Source of the DNA: Arthrobacter sp. PAMC 25486
GTDB lineage: Bacteria; Actinomycetota; Actinomycetes; Actinomycetales; Micrococcaceae
Reading direction: 5' to 3'
DNA: 64,000 nt
NCBI RefSeq assembly: GCF_000785535.1
Contig: NZ_CP007595.1
Coordinates: 1,116,001 to 1,180,000, forward strand
Position 1 is the first letter of the stretch. Every line of letters starts with the position of its first letter. Of the stretch, positions 34,420 to 43,559 are shown piece by piece. Both the position numbers and the translations under genes were made by a program. The notes under the pieces were generated by a model. The model ran no database searches and was not told where the DNA came from. It saw only the letters and a list, made by a program, of their open reading frames with translations.

Positions 34420-34500
34420 TTGCATCTTGCCGACAGGCACGTTATATTTTTCTTATGGGTTCCCCACCACAGCGTCCCCCAATAGCTGTGGCGGGGAACC
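34420..34500 (+). ncRNA. Candidate small RNA gene 2: promoter plus C-rich-loop hairpin
   Basis: TTGCAT at 34420-34425, a 17-base spacer and TATATT at 34443-34448 form the promoter. The stem 34458-34473 with 34485-34500 has 16 positions with one A-C mismatch and a completely different sequence from copy 1, yet the 11-base loop GTCCCCCAATA is identical. A transcript would run on antisense into the end of the DUF6504 gene. Confidence 0.45.
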
Positions 34501-34507
34501 TTTCACG

Positions 34508-34825
34508 TTAACCATCGCGCATGCGCCACGTCCCGCCCTGATGGTCACACTCAAGGTCCATAGTGACAAGTTCGCTGCGCTGATTGCGCCCCAACCTCGC
34601 TTGCACCCGCCAAACCTGGACATCCACACGTCCCTGGCCCTTGGGCATCCGCTGCACATGGTTCCACCAGGGAGTGCGTTCATACCAGCGCAGGGGTTCG
34701 GCACCCACCGTCCACACCCTGCCATTGCGCCGCACCGTCACAGGCACCCCCTCCCTTGTGGTTTCCACCAACACTTCTTCCGCAAGTACCATCATGGGAA
34801 GAACGTTACGGGCAGGGTCTGACAT
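34508..34825 (-). CDS. DUF6504 family protein
   Basis: A roughly 105-residue actinobacterial protein of unknown function. The block PVTVRRNGRVWTVGAEPLRW, the following WWNHVQRMPKGQGRVD and LECDHQGGTWRM match the DUF6504 pattern as I recall it; in other genomes it often sits near dinB-type polymerases. I took ATG at 34825 (MSDPARN); ATG codons ten residues further on and a GTG at 34858 are possible. No ribosome binding site decides between them. Confidence 0.7.
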   Translation of the reverse strand: MSDPARNVLPMMVLAEEVLVETTREGVPVTVRRNGRVWTVGAEPLRWYERTPWWNHVQRMPKGQGRVDVQVWRVQARLGRNQRSELVTMDLECDHQGGTWRMRDG

Positions 34826-34955
34826 TCTGGCCGCCAGATGTGCCGGAACGCCAAGCACGACGGCGGCACCAGGGCATGAGCGCTACGTTTACACCGTGGA
34901 TGTCATCGCTGGCAACGCCCAGCGCACACTTATCGGCTGCCGCCGTGGAGCCGGA

Positions 34956-35852
34956 TTACCTGAAGGCCATGAGGCGCAGGAACTGCGCTTCGTTGATGAC
35001 CGTAATGTCCTGTCCGGCGGCAGCAAGCTCCTGTGCCCTCTTAATCTTGGCGCTGGGGCGGGCAGCAGCAGCCCCGTCGGCGCTGACCACCAGGGTGACC
35101 TTTTTCGTGGTGCCGTTGGCAATGGTTGCACCCTTGGCTGCGGCAGCATCCTGGGCCTCCGTGCGTGGCATGGCGGACAGGTCGCCACTAAATACGATGG
35201 TCTGTCCATAAAGCGGCCCGTAGGGGTTGGCACTCATGTTGGCCTGTGGCAGGTCTGCCAGTTTGCGTGTGTAGCCGGCCGAATAATAGTGGGGCACCCG
35301 CGTCTTCGCGGAAGCCGGCCATAGGGCGGCAAGGCTTGAGGCACCGTCGCGTTTGGCGAGTTCAATCGCAATGAGCGCACTGGCACGCGCGTCGTCTCCG
35401 GCGTCATGGTGATTGAAGGCGGGAAGTTCCAGGGCACCCACCACGTCCGACAATGTGTAATGGTCCAACTCAAGGTGCTTCCTGGCCAGCTGCAGGGTGC
35501 AATGAAAGTCCACGGCCGGGGCAGGGAGTCCGCAGGCCTCGTTGGCCTTGGAAATCACGGATTTCTCAAAACTGACGTTGTGGCCAACCAGCGCATCACG
35601 GCCAATGAAGTCCATCATCGGTCCGTGAATGCGGCTCCAGTCGGGCATGCTGCGCACCTGGGCGGCGGTGATGCCATGGATGCCAACGTTGACAGGGTGG
35701 AAGTCGTCGAAGCCTGGAAGCGGCTTCATGAGCCAGGAGACCTGCTCAACCACGACACCTGCGCGCACCTTTGTCATGCCGACGGCACAGGCTGAGGCGC
35801 GGAAGTTGTTGGCGGTTTCAAAGTCGATTGCGGTGAACGAGATGTCCTGCAT
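34956..35852 (-). CDS. DnaQ-like 3'-5' exonuclease fused to a BRCT domain
   Basis: A 298-residue protein. Residues 1-165 are a DEDDh exonuclease with FTAIDFETAN (first Asp/Glu), LVGHNVSFEKSV (second Asp position occupied in this loop by the HN pair and Glu) and NHHDAGDDARAS (catalytic His and Asp). Residues about 210-298 are a BRCT-like domain beginning LYGQTIVFSGDLSAMPR. The combination occurs in actinobacterial repair or editing exonucleases distinct from the replicative epsilon subunit. It is a single gene, downstream of tRNA-Val on the same strand. Confidence 0.88.
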   Translation of the reverse strand: MQDISFTAIDFETANNFRASACAVGMTKVRAGVVVEQVSWLMKPLPGFDDFHPVNVGIHGITAAQVRSMPDWSRIHGPMMDFIGRDALVGHNVSFEKSVISKANEACGLPAPAVDFHCTLQLARKHLELDHYTLSDVVGALELPAFNHHDAGDDARASALIAIELAKRDGASSLAALWPASAKTRVPHYYSAGYTRKLADLPQANMSANPYGPLYGQTIVFSGDLSAMPRTEAQDAAAAKGATIANGTTKKVTLVVSADGAAAARPSAKIKRAQELAAAGQDITVINEAQFLRLMAFR

Positions 35853-35905
35853 GCACTCCCCCTATGACGCGTGTGGTCCAGGCAACCCTGGTGTCTGCCA
35901 AAGCA

Positions 35906-35954
35906 AAGAACCCCGCCATGCTTCACCGTAACGGTGCGCAATGGCGGGGTTCTT
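35906..35954 (-). terminator. Intrinsic terminator of tRNA-Val
   Basis: AAGAACCCCGCCAT at 35906-35919 pairs with 35941-35954, with an inner CACCGT/ACGGTG stem. On the lower strand TTTGCTTT follows. Confidence 0.88.
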
Positions 35955-35957
35955 CTG

Positions 35958-36033
35958 TGGTGGGTCCTACCGGGATCGAACCGATGACATCCACGGTGTA
36001 AACGTGGCGCTCTACCAGCTGAGCTAAAGACCC
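35958..36033 (-). tRNA. tRNA-Val (TAC)
   Basis: Lower-strand cloverleaf. GGGTCTT at the 5' end (36033) pairs with AGGACCC, the anticodon stem CCACG/CGTGG holds the loop TTTACAC with anticodon TAC, and the T arm reads GGTTCGATCCC. CCA is encoded at 35958-35960. Confidence 0.97.
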
Positions 36034-36103
36034 ATTCACTGTCCAGGCTTTCAAGCTTTGCGCTTGTCGGCCTGACCAACGAGAAACTACTGTACATGAT
36101 GTT

Positions 36104-37078
36104 TTAGGTTTTGCGCCAATCGAGTCCCAAAAGCTGCACGAGACGTCCCAATGACTCCCCCACACCGGCCTCCAGTTTCACCGTGGACTGCGGGTCCCCG
36201 CGCGTTTCACCGCGGTTGATGATGATGACGGGCTTGTTGTCCTTGGCGGCCTTCTTCACAAAACGGAGCCCACTCATGACGGTCAGGGAGGACCCGGCAA
36301 CCAGCAGCGCGCCGGCAGCGTCCACCATTTCAAAGGACCGCTCCACCCTGGCCTTTGGCACGTTCTCACCAAAAAAGACAAAGTCTGGCTTCAGCAGGCC
36401 GCCGCAGAGCGGGCATTTCGCCACGTTGAACGCGGCGATGAGCTGTTCACTCTCAAGGTCAGCATCGGCGTCCGGCGCGATAGAAACGCCACCAGCCTCT
36501 TCGACAGCGTCAAGAAATCCGGGATTCAGCTCCGTCAGCACCAGGGCCAGGAAGTCCCGCGAATACGTGTTTGTGCAGCCCATGCAGACAACCTGGTCAA
36601 AGCGGCCGTGCAGGTCCACTACGTTTGTTGCACCGGCATCCTCGTGGAGGCGGTCAACATTTTGCGTAATAATGCCCGTCAAGGCCCCACCATGTTCCAG
36701 GGCTGCGGCCGCATAGTGGCCGGCATTGGGTTTGGCGCCGAGCATATGTGCCCAGCCAATGTGGTTTCGGGCCCAATACCGCTGGCGCAGCAAGGGATCG
36801 CCCATGAATTCCTGATAGGTCAGGGGCTGCCGGGGTGCCGCGTTGGGACCACGGTAGTCGGGGATGCCGGAGTCGGTGCTCAGCCCGGCACCGGTCAACA
36901 GGGCAAACGGCACCCCGCGAAGGATGTCAGCGATCCGCTCCAGGGCAATCGATTCGCCGGGGGCCAGCCCGGCAGCAGACGCGGCGGAACGAGCGAAAGC
37001 CAGCCCGGCGGCGGAAGCACCGCCAGCACTGTCCTGCACGAAACCCGTTTCACCAATGCCGGGGCGCACCTTGTCCAC
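36104..37078 (-). CDS. Sir2-family NAD-dependent protein deacetylase
   Basis: A 324-residue sirtuin. TGAGLSTDSGIPDYRG is the NAD-binding motif, TQNVDRLHEDAG and LHGRFDQVVC hold the catalytic histidine, and the zinc site is formed by CMGC and CPLC. VAGSSLTVMSGL closes the NAD pocket. The first 45 residues are an Ala-rich extension. GTG at 37078 is two bases after the peroxiredoxin stop codon, so the two genes are co-transcribed. Confidence 0.93.
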   Translation of the reverse strand: MDKVRPGIGETGFVQDSAGGASAAGLAFARSAASAAGLAPGESIALERIADILRGVPFALLTGAGLSTDSGIPDYRGPNAAPRQPLTYQEFMGDPLLRQRYWARNHIGWAHMLGAKPNAGHYAAAALEHGGALTGIITQNVDRLHEDAGATNVVDLHGRFDQVVCMGCTNTYSRDFLALVLTELNPGFLDAVEEAGGVSIAPDADADLESEQLIAAFNVAKCPLCGGLLKPDFVFFGENVPKARVERSFEMVDAAGALLVAGSSLTVMSGLRFVKKAAKDNKPVIIINRGETRGDPQSTVKLEAGVGESLGRLVQLLGLDWRKT

Positions 37079-37080
37079 GG

Positions 37081-37560
37081 CTACAGCCGCTCCAACGCTT
37101 GCCGGTACCGCTCAAGCGGCCGCGCCTGCCCGGTGGGGGTGCTGAACATGTCGACAATGCGCCCGTCCGCGTTAATAAGGAAGGTTCCCCGCCCTGCCAT
37201 GCCGCGCACCGGATCGAACACCCCGTACTCCTGGGCCACCCCGCCATGCGGCCAAAAATCGGCCAACAAGTCAAAGGCGTACGCCTCCGACTCTGCATAG
37301 GCCCGGAGCGTGTATTTCGTGTCGACGGAGATGGCCAGCAGGCGCACTCCGGCGTCCTCAAAGTCACCCAGGTTGTCCCGCAGCTCGCACAGCTCACCGG
37401 TGCAAATGCCGGAGAACGCGAAGGGGTAAAACACCAGGGCGACAGGTGCGCCACGCAGTCCGGCCAGCGAAATGGGCTCACCAAACTGATTGGGGAGGCA
37501 AAAGTCTGGGGCAATGTCCCCAACCTGCAGCCCGGGGTGCGTGCCGCCGTCGTCCATCAC
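37081..37560 (-). CDS. Peroxiredoxin, AhpE-like
   Basis: A 159-residue thiol peroxidase that reduces hydrogen and organic peroxides. FYPFAFSGICTGELCELRD contains the peroxidatic cysteine after SGI and a second cysteine four residues on, as in many AhpE/BCP-type enzymes. RGTFLINADGRIVDMF is the conserved C-terminal part. The start is GTG 37560 or the adjacent ATG 37557. It lies between DUF3052 and the sirtuin on the same strand. Confidence 0.92.
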   Translation of the reverse strand: MMDDGGTHPGLQVGDIAPDFCLPNQFGEPISLAGLRGAPVALVFYPFAFSGICTGELCELRDNLGDFEDAGVRLLAISVDTKYTLRAYAESEAYAFDLLADFWPHGGVAQEYGVFDPVRGMAGRGTFLINADGRIVDMFSTPTGQARPLERYRQALERL

Positions 37561-37573
37561 TGGCGCACCTGCG

Positions 37574-37993
37574 CTATTGGCGCTTGCGCGGGACCAGGCG
37601 GGTTGCTGCCCAGTCGGTGGATACTCCCGCTGTGGTTGTCACATGCAGGCCGGCGGTGGGTGCCGCTTCCTGAATGTCCGACGGCGGGACGTAACCTTCG
37701 CGTCCCTGCTTGGGGGTGAGTATCCACACCACTCCACCCTCGTCGAGGGTTGTCAGCGAATCCATCAAGGAATCCACCAGGTCACCGTCATCCGTGCGCC
37801 ACCAGAAGATGACGGCGTCTACAACGTCATGATCATCCTCATCAAACATTTCGGACCCAATCAGGTCCTCAATGCTGTCGCGCAGCCCAAAATCAACGTC
37901 GTCGTCGTATCCGAGTTCCTGGACGAGATCCTCATCCTTGAACCCCAAATTGCCTGCCACCTTGGCAACAGTGCCGGCGTCGGCCTCACTCAC
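37574..37993 (-). CDS. DUF3052 family protein
   Basis: A 139-residue acidic protein of the actinobacterial DUF3052 family (M. tuberculosis Rv2239c type), function unknown. GYDDDVDFGLRDSIEDLIG and VDAVIFWWRTDDGDL are typical. AGGAGGAAATAAC before the GTG at 37993 is an excellent ribosome binding site. It is divergent from aceE, the same arrangement as in mycobacteria, which suggests a conserved regulatory link. Confidence 0.9.
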   Translation of the reverse strand: MSEADAGTVAKVAGNLGFKDEDLVQELGYDDDVDFGLRDSIEDLIGSEMFDEDDHDVVDAVIFWWRTDDGDLVDSLMDSLTTLDEGGVVWILTPKQGREGYVPPSDIQEAAPTAGLHVTTTAGVSTDWAATRLVPRKRQ

Positions 37994-38290
37994 GTTATTT
38001 CCTCCTGCGGTCAGCGCTTGAGCGCTGGTTTGTTGGTCAGTAACCCCAGTCTAGGGGGTGAGGCCAGATTGCCTCTACTTATTGGCTCTTAGCAATAAAC
38101 ATCCCGGCAAGGATCTCCGTTATTGTGTGATTTATCTTACCAACAGGGGTTGACGCCCCTTATTGCTGACGGCCGGGCGTGTTCATGATGCGTGCACAGC
38201 TACGCACTAGCGCTTGCGTCGGTCTAGAGTGTTTATACGCCCAAGGCCACAGCATTGGGCACCCCACACTGCTTTTAAGAGAGGTTGGAC

Positions 38291-41032
38291 GTGGCTGCCG
38301 GAGACGAAAACTCCCATATCCTCAGCGGGTTGACAAACCAGCTACCTGATCGTGATCCCGAAGAGACCGCCGAATGGCTCGAGTCCTTGGATACATTGAT
38401 TCAGGAACGTGGCACTGAGCGTGCCCAGTTCATTATGCGTAGCCTGCTCCAGCGGGCCGGCGCACAAAGTGTCGGCGTGCCCATGGTCACGACCACCGAC
38501 TACGTGAACACCATTCCCGCCGACCAGGAACCCGAGTTCCCCGGCAACGAAGAAATTGAACGCAAGTACCGCGCCTGGTTGCGCTGGAACGCAGCAGTTC
38601 TGGTGCACCGCGCGCAGCGCCCCGACATCGGCGTTGGTGGCCACATCTCCACCTATGCCGGCGCCGCAACGTTGTATGAGGTTGGTTTCAACCACTTCTT
38701 CCGCGGGAAGAACCACGCTGGCGGCGGTGACCAGGTCTTCTTCCAGGGCCACGCCTCCCCCGGCATGTACGCCCGTGCCTTCCTTGAGGGACGCCTGAGC
38801 GAGGAAGACCTTGACGGCTTCCGCCAGGAAAAGTCCCACGAGGGCCACGCACTGTCTTCCTACCCGCACCCGCGCCTGATGCCGGAGTTCTGGGAATTCC
38901 CCACCGTGTCCATGGGCATTGGCCCCATGAACGCCATCTACCAGGCGCAGTCCAACCGGTACCTGCACAACCGCGGCATCAAGGACACCTCCGACCAGCA
39001 CGTCTGGGCCTTCCTTGGCGACGGCGAAATGGACGAGCCGGAATCACGCGGCCTGCTCCAGCTTGCCGCCAACGACAAGCTCGACAACCTGACCTTTGTC
39101 ATCAACTGCAACTTGCAGCGCCTTGACGGCCCGGTGCGCGGCAACGGCAAGATCGTCCAGGAACTGGAAGCCTTCTTCCGCGGCGCTGGCTGGAACGTCA
39201 TCAAGGTCCTTTGGGGCCGCGAATGGGATGAACTGCTGGCCCGTGACGAGGACGGCTCGCTCGTTGACGTCATGAACACCACGGTCGACGGCGATTACCA
39301 GACGTACAAGGCCGAGTCCGGCGGGTTCGTGCGCGAGCACTTCTTCGGCCAGACCCCGCAGACCAAGGAATTGGCTGCCCACCTGAGCGATGATGAGGTC
39401 TGGAACCTCAAGCGCGGCGGCCACGATTACCACAAGGTTTACGCAGCGTACAAGGCCGCCATGGACTTCAAGGGCAAGCCCACCGTGATCTTGGCGCACA
39501 CCGTCAAGGGTTACGGCCTGGGCACCCACTTCGAGGCGCGCAACTCCACGCACCAGATGAAGAAGCTCACCCTGCAGGACTTGAAGGACTTCCGCACGCA
39601 CCTGCGGCTGCCCATCACCGATGAGGTGCTGGAAGCGGATCCGTACCGTCCTCCGTACTACCACCCGGGAATGGACACACCGGAGATCCAGTACATGATG
39701 GAGCGCCGCAACCAATTGGGCGGCTTCGTCCCCGAGCGTCGCAGCAAGCACACCGAACTTGAACTCCCGGGAGATAAGACGTACGAGGTTGCCAACCGCG
39801 GTTCTGGCAAGCAGCACGCAGCCACCACCATGGCCTTCGTCCGGCTGCTCAAGGACCTCATGCGTGATCCGAAGATCGGCCAGCGCATTGTGCCGATCAT
39901 CCCGGATGAGGCGCGCACCTTCGGCATCGACGCGTTCTTCCCCACGGCAAAGATTTACAACCCCAACGGGCAGAACTACCTTTCCGTGGACCGCGACCTC
40001 GTCCTGGCTTACAAGGAGTCCATCTCCGGGCAGATCGTGCACGCAGGCATCAACGAGGCCGGTTCGGTTGCTGCCTTCACCGCTGCCGGCACCGCCTACG
40101 CCACCCACGGCGAACCGTTGATCCCGATCTACGTGTTCTACTCCATGTTTGGTTTCCAGCGCACCGGCGACAGCTTCTGGGCAGCCGGGGACCAGATGAC
40201 GCGCGGCTTCATCATCGGTGCCACCGCCGGACGCACCACCTTGACGGGTGAGGGGCTGCAGCACGCTGACGGCCACTCCCCCATCCTGGCCTCCACCAAC
40301 CCGGCCGTGATCACCTACGATCCCGCCTACGGTTATGAGATCGGCGCCATCATGCACGCCGGCCTTGAGCGCATGTACGGACCGGATTCCAAGGATCCGA
40401 ACGTCATGTACTACATCACCGTGTACAACGAGCCCATCATCCAGCCCAAGGCTCCGGAGAACATGGACGTTGAGGGCATCACGAAGGGCATCTACCTGCT
40501 CAAGGCTGCCGAGACCCAGGGACCGCGCACCCAGCTGCTCGCCTCCGGCGTCTCCGTGCCGTGGGCACTGGAAGCCCAGCAGATTCTTGCCGATGAGTGG
40601 GGCGTGGCCGCAGACGTTTGGTCCGTCACCTCATGGACCGAACTGCGCCGCGATGCACTGGCTGCGGAGGAAGACGCCTTCCTGCACCCCGAGGCCGAGC
40701 CGCGGGTTCCGTACATCACGGCCAAGATGGCAGATGCCCACGGACCCGTCGTAGCAGTCACCGACTACATGAAGGCAGTGCCTGACCAGGTTCGCCAGTT
40801 CCTGCCCAATGACTTCGCAACCTTGGGTGCCGACGGCTTCGGCTTCTCCGACACCCGCGCTGCAGCACGCCGCTTCTTCAAGATCGACTCCCACTCAGTG
40901 GTTGTGCGCACCTTGCAGATGCTGGCCAAGCGCGGCGAAGTTGATGCCGACGCACCACGCCAGGCGATCGCCAAGTACGATCTGCTGAACGTGAACGCAG
41001 GCACCACCGGCAACGCCGGCGGCGAAGGCTGA
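38291..41032 (+). CDS. aceE: Pyruvate dehydrogenase E1 component, homodimeric
   Basis: ThDP enzyme of 913 residues that decarboxylates pyruvate and passes the acetyl group to the E2 lipoyl domain. [20 protein letters not shown] with the following NC is the ThDP motif, and the N-terminal [20 protein letters not shown] and [13 protein letters not shown] blocks match actinobacterial AceE. I chose GTG 38291, which has GAGAGG seven bases upstream; TTG 38285 is an alternative. The gene stands alone, without E2/E3 genes, and supplies acetyl-CoA to the adjacent fatty-acid genes. It ends in a very long hairpin. Confidence 0.96.
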   Translation: MAAGDENSHILSGLTNQLPDRDPEETAEWLESLDTLIQERGTERAQFIMRSLLQRAGAQSVGVPMVTTTDYVNTIPADQEPEFPGNEEIERKYRAWLRWNAAVLVHRAQRPDIGVGGHISTYAGAATLYEVGFNHFFRGKNHAGGGDQVFFQGHASPGMYARAFLEGRLSEEDLDGFRQEKSHEGHALSSYPHPRLMPEFWEFPTVSMGIGPMNAIYQAQSNRYLHNRGIKDTSDQHVWAFLGDGEMDEPESRGLLQLAANDKLDNLTFVINCNLQRLDGPVRGNGKIVQELEAFFRGAGWNVIKVLWGREWDELLARDEDGSLVDVMNTTVDGDYQTYKAESGGFVREHFFGQTPQTKELAAHLSDDEVWNLKRGGHDYHKVYAAYKAAMDFKGKPTVILAHTVKGYGLGTHFEARNSTHQMKKLTLQDLKDFRTHLRLPITDEVLEADPYRPPYYHPGMDTPEIQYMMERRNQLGGFVPERRSKHTELELPGDKTYEVANRGSGKQHAATTMAFVRLLKDLMRDPKIGQRIVPIIPDEARTFGIDAFFPTAKIYNPNGQNYLSVDRDLVLAYKESISGQIVHAGINEAGSVAAFTAAGTAYATHGEPLIPIYVFYSMFGFQRTGDSFWAAGDQMTRGFIIGATAGRTTLTGEGLQHADGHSPILASTNPAVITYDPAYGYEIGAIMHAGLERMYGPDSKDPNVMYYITVYNEPIIQPKAPENMDVEGITKGIYLLKAAETQGPRTQLLASGVSVPWALEAQQILADEWGVAADVWSVTSWTELRRDALAAEEDAFLHPEAEPRVPYITAKMADAHGPVVAVTDYMKAVPDQVRQFLPNDFATLGADGFGFSDTRAAARRFFKIDSHSVVVRTLQMLAKRGEVDADAPRQAIAKYDLLNVNAGTTGNAGGEG

Positions 41033-41058
41033 GCGTGTAGCGAACAAGCGCTTGCCTG

Positions 41059-41109
41059 ATGGGCGCCTGGTGTTGCTGTGGAACTTCCACAGCAACACCA
41101 GGCGCCCAT
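41059..41109. terminator. 23-base-pair perfect hairpin after aceE
   Basis: Positions 41059-41081 and 41087-41109 are exact inverted repeats around the loop AACTT, 26 bases after the aceE stop codon. No long T tract follows. An upper-strand frame that starts in it is an artefact. Confidence 0.85.
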
Positions 41110-41217
41110 TCTGCTTTCACCCGCGAATTCCTTATGAACACCGCTTCCGGGTATGCGCCGGACTTGTTGGGTTCACACAAATACCCTCTCAGCCCCATAT
41201 GGACATATCCTCAAGAG

Positions 41218-42471
41218 ATGGCAGTAACGAACACACCCCTGGGCAAAAGCGCCGGACCCATCCGATCTCCTGAAACATTGTTGCGGCTGCGGGCCAATAT
41301 TGGCACGCTCTCCACCATGATGCGCAACGAGCTGGAGGAGACTCTTCCCTGGTACCGGCGGCTCAGCGCGGACGAGCGCTCAGCGCTTGGACTGGTGGCC
41401 CAGAACGGCATCAATGCCTTTGTCTCCTGGTACGAGCAGCCCTCCTCACCCAGCTGGGTACTATCCGACGTGTTCGGCACCGCACCCACCGAACTGACCC
41501 GGTCCATCAGCCTGCAGCGGGCCCTGCAATTGATCCGCACAGTGGTCCAGGTCGTTGAGGACCGGGTTCCGGAGCTTGCCGCCCCCGGCGAACAGACCGC
41601 GTTGCGCGAGGCCGTGCTGCGGTACTCCCGTGAAGTCGCCTTTGCCGCCGCCGACGTCTACGCCCGTGCAGCCGAAAACCGCGGCGCCTGGGACACGCGA
41701 TTGGAAGCCTTGGCCGTTGACGGGATCCTGCGCGGTGAAAATACCGACGCCCGGCAATCGCGCATCTCCGCGCTCGGCTGGACCTCCCGCAGCCACTTCA
41801 CCATCATGGTTGGCCCGGCACCGGCGGAGGCCAACGCCTCCTTCCTGGGAAACCTGCGCCGCTCCGCCGCACGTTTTGCCGACGACGTCATGGTGGGCAT
41901 CCAGGGCGACAAGCTGATCCTGGTCCTGGGCAATGTGCGCAATCCCGATTCCGCCTACGTCCGGCTCAGCGAACTGTTCGCACCCGGCCCCGTTGTGTAC
42001 GGGCCCCTGGCGGTACCACTGGCTGACGCCACCGCTTCGGCCAAGGCTGCCTTTACAGGCGTCTCGGTTGCCAAGGGCTGGTCGGGCGCGCCACGGCCGG
42101 TGTCAGCTGAGGACCTGCTGCCCGAACGGGTCATCGGCGGCGATGAATCGGCGCGGCGAACCCTGATCGTCAGCATCTATCGCCCCTTGGTTGCGGCCTC
42201 CAACGGTCTCATTGACACGCTCAGCAGCTATCTTCAGGGCGGACATTCCCTGGAAGCGGCCGCCCGGGAACTGTTTGTCCACTCCAACACTGTCCGTTAC
42301 CGGTTGCGCCGGGTCTGCGACGTCACGGGCTGGGATCCACTGATCCCCCGTGAGGCGTTCGTACTGCAGACGGCCTTGATCGTGGGCAGACTCGCCACCC
42401 CGGCAAAACAAGTCCCAGCAAAGTCACTGCCCGGCAAGCCGTCTGCCGCCGCACCCAATGGAAATAGTTGA
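41218..42471 (+). CDS. fasR: FasR-type regulator of fatty-acid synthesis (PucR/CdaR-like)
   Basis: A 417-residue regulator with a C-terminal PucR-type helix-turn-helix (HSLEAAARELFVHSNTVRYR near residue 345) and a preceding CdaR/GGDEF-like domain. Its position directly before fabD, fabH, acpP and fabF matches FasR of Streptomyces, which activates that operon. The open frame extends upstream into the aceE terminator, so I start at ATG 41218, where coding character begins. The ribosome binding site is weak (AAGAG). Confidence 0.88.
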   Translation: MAVTNTPLGKSAGPIRSPETLLRLRANIGTLSTMMRNELEETLPWYRRLSADERSALGLVAQNGINAFVSWYEQPSSPSWVLSDVFGTAPTELTRSISLQRALQLIRTVVQVVEDRVPELAAPGEQTALREAVLRYSREVAFAAADVYARAAENRGAWDTRLEALAVDGILRGENTDARQSRISALGWTSRSHFTIMVGPAPAEANASFLGNLRRSAARFADDVMVGIQGDKLILVLGNVRNPDSAYVRLSELFAPGPVVYGPLAVPLADATASAKAAFTGVSVAKGWSGAPRPVSAEDLLPERVIGGDESARRTLIVSIYRPLVAASNGLIDTLSSYLQGGHSLEAAARELFVHSNTVRYRLRRVCDVTGWDPLIPREAFVLQTALIVGRLATPAKQVPAKSLPGKPSAAAPNGNS

Positions 42472-42529
42472 AGCGTTAGTGCTTTTTCACCTAAAAGAGG
42501 TCCCCGATAGGGCCCACACGGTGGCACTA

Positions 42530-42546
42530 TTGTAGACTTCCTACAA
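42530..42546. promoter_or_regulatory. Inverted repeat in the fabD promoter region, candidate FasR operator
   Basis: TTGTAG, five bases, CTACAA. It lies about 70 bases upstream of the fabD start in the only sizeable gap before the operon. Binding by FasR is inference. Confidence 0.45.
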
Positions 42547-42614
42547 ATTGTGCTCGAGAGCTTGGTGCATGAAAACACCGTGAATATGCCGATAAGTTTG
42601 GAAAGCTGGTTAAT

Positions 42615-43559
42615 GTGCTTGCAATAGTCTGCCCGGGTCAGGGCTCCCAATCCTCAGGATTCCTTTCACCATGGCTCGAACTGCCCGGTGTTGAAGAACA
42701 ACTGTCCTCCCTGAGCGAGGCTGCCGGGATTGATTTGATCACCCACGGCACCACTTCCGATGCTGAAACCATCAAGGACACGGCCGTTGCCCAGCCCCTC
42801 ATTGTGGCTGCGGGCCTTGTCACCGCCCAGGCCCTTCTGGGCGGTGCCGCACTGGTTTCCGAGTCCACTGTTGTTGCCGGCCACTCCGTGGGCGAGATCA
42901 CGGCTGCCGCATTAACGGGCACCTTGTCCAACGCCGATGCCATGGCCTTTGTGCGTGAGCGTGCCAACCGGATGGCCGAGGCCGCTGCGGCCACTCCCAC
43001 CGGCATGGCGGCTGTTGTTGGCGGGGATCCCGACGAGGTCATTGCTGCCATCACCGCCGCCGGCCTGACCCCGGCCAACATGAACTCCAAGGGCCAGACG
43101 GTCGCCGCCGGCACGTCGGAGCAGATCGCCGCCCTCGTGGCCGCCCCGCCCGCCAAGGCCCGTGTCATCCCGCTCCAGGTGGCCGGCGCCTTCCACACCC
43201 ACCACATGGCCCCAGCCGTCTCCGCACTCCAGGCGCTCGCCCCGTCCCTTACCCCACAGGCACCCAAGGTGCCGCTGCTCTCAAACTACGACGGCGCCGT
43301 CGTACGTTCAGGGGAAGCAGCACTTGAGTCTCTGATCGCCCAGGTGTCGCGGCCCGTCCGCTGGGACCTGTGCATGGAAACCATGACCGCCATGGGGGTG
43401 GGCGGGCTGATTGAACTGGCGCCCGCAGGCACCCTGACCGGCCTTGCCAAGCGCGGCATGACCGGGGTGTCCACCCTTGCGGTGAAGACACCCGATGACC
43501 TTCAAGCTGCCCGGGAATTGCTGGCAGCGCACTCTTCGCCGGAAGCAGGAAAACCGTGA
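42615..43559 (+). CDS. fabD: Malonyl-CoA:ACP transacylase
   Basis: A 314-residue transferase that loads malonate onto ACP. FPGQGSQ appears as CPGQGSQSSGF, GHSVGEITAA holds the catalytic serine and VAGAFHTHHM the catalytic histidine. GTG at 42615 follows GGAAAG at a suitable distance. It is the first gene of the type II FAS operon, and its stop codon overlaps the start of fabH. Confidence 0.96.
   Translation: MLAIVCPGQGSQSSGFLSPWLELPGVEEQLSSLSEAAGIDLITHGTTSDAETIKDTAVAQPLIVAAGLVTAQALLGGAALVSESTVVAGHSVGEITAAALTGTLSNADAMAFVRERANRMAEAAAATPTGMAAVVGGDPDEVIAAITAAGLTPANMNSKGQTVAAGTSEQIAALVAAPPAKARVIPLQVAGAFHTHHMAPAVSALQALAPSLTPQAPKVPLLSNYDGAVVRSGEAALESLIAQVSRPVRWDLCMETMTAMGVGGLIELAPAGTLTGLAKRGMTGVSTLAVKTPDDLQAARELLAAHSSPEAGKP

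Larger units (their letters stand above)
34095..34507. other. 413-base intergenic region carrying two promoter-hairpin elements
   Basis: No protein gene. It contains the two related elements described separately and about 220 bases of GC-rich sequence between them. Confidence 0.7.

Noticed and set aside
36104..37993. Sirtuin as part of a Sir2-based defence system
   Set aside because: It is a single-domain deacetylase coupled to a peroxiredoxin and DUF3052, with no effector partner; it looks like a core gene.
41059..41217. Upstream extension of the FasR frame
   Set aside because: It begins inside the aceE hairpin and encodes a Cys-rich shadow peptide.
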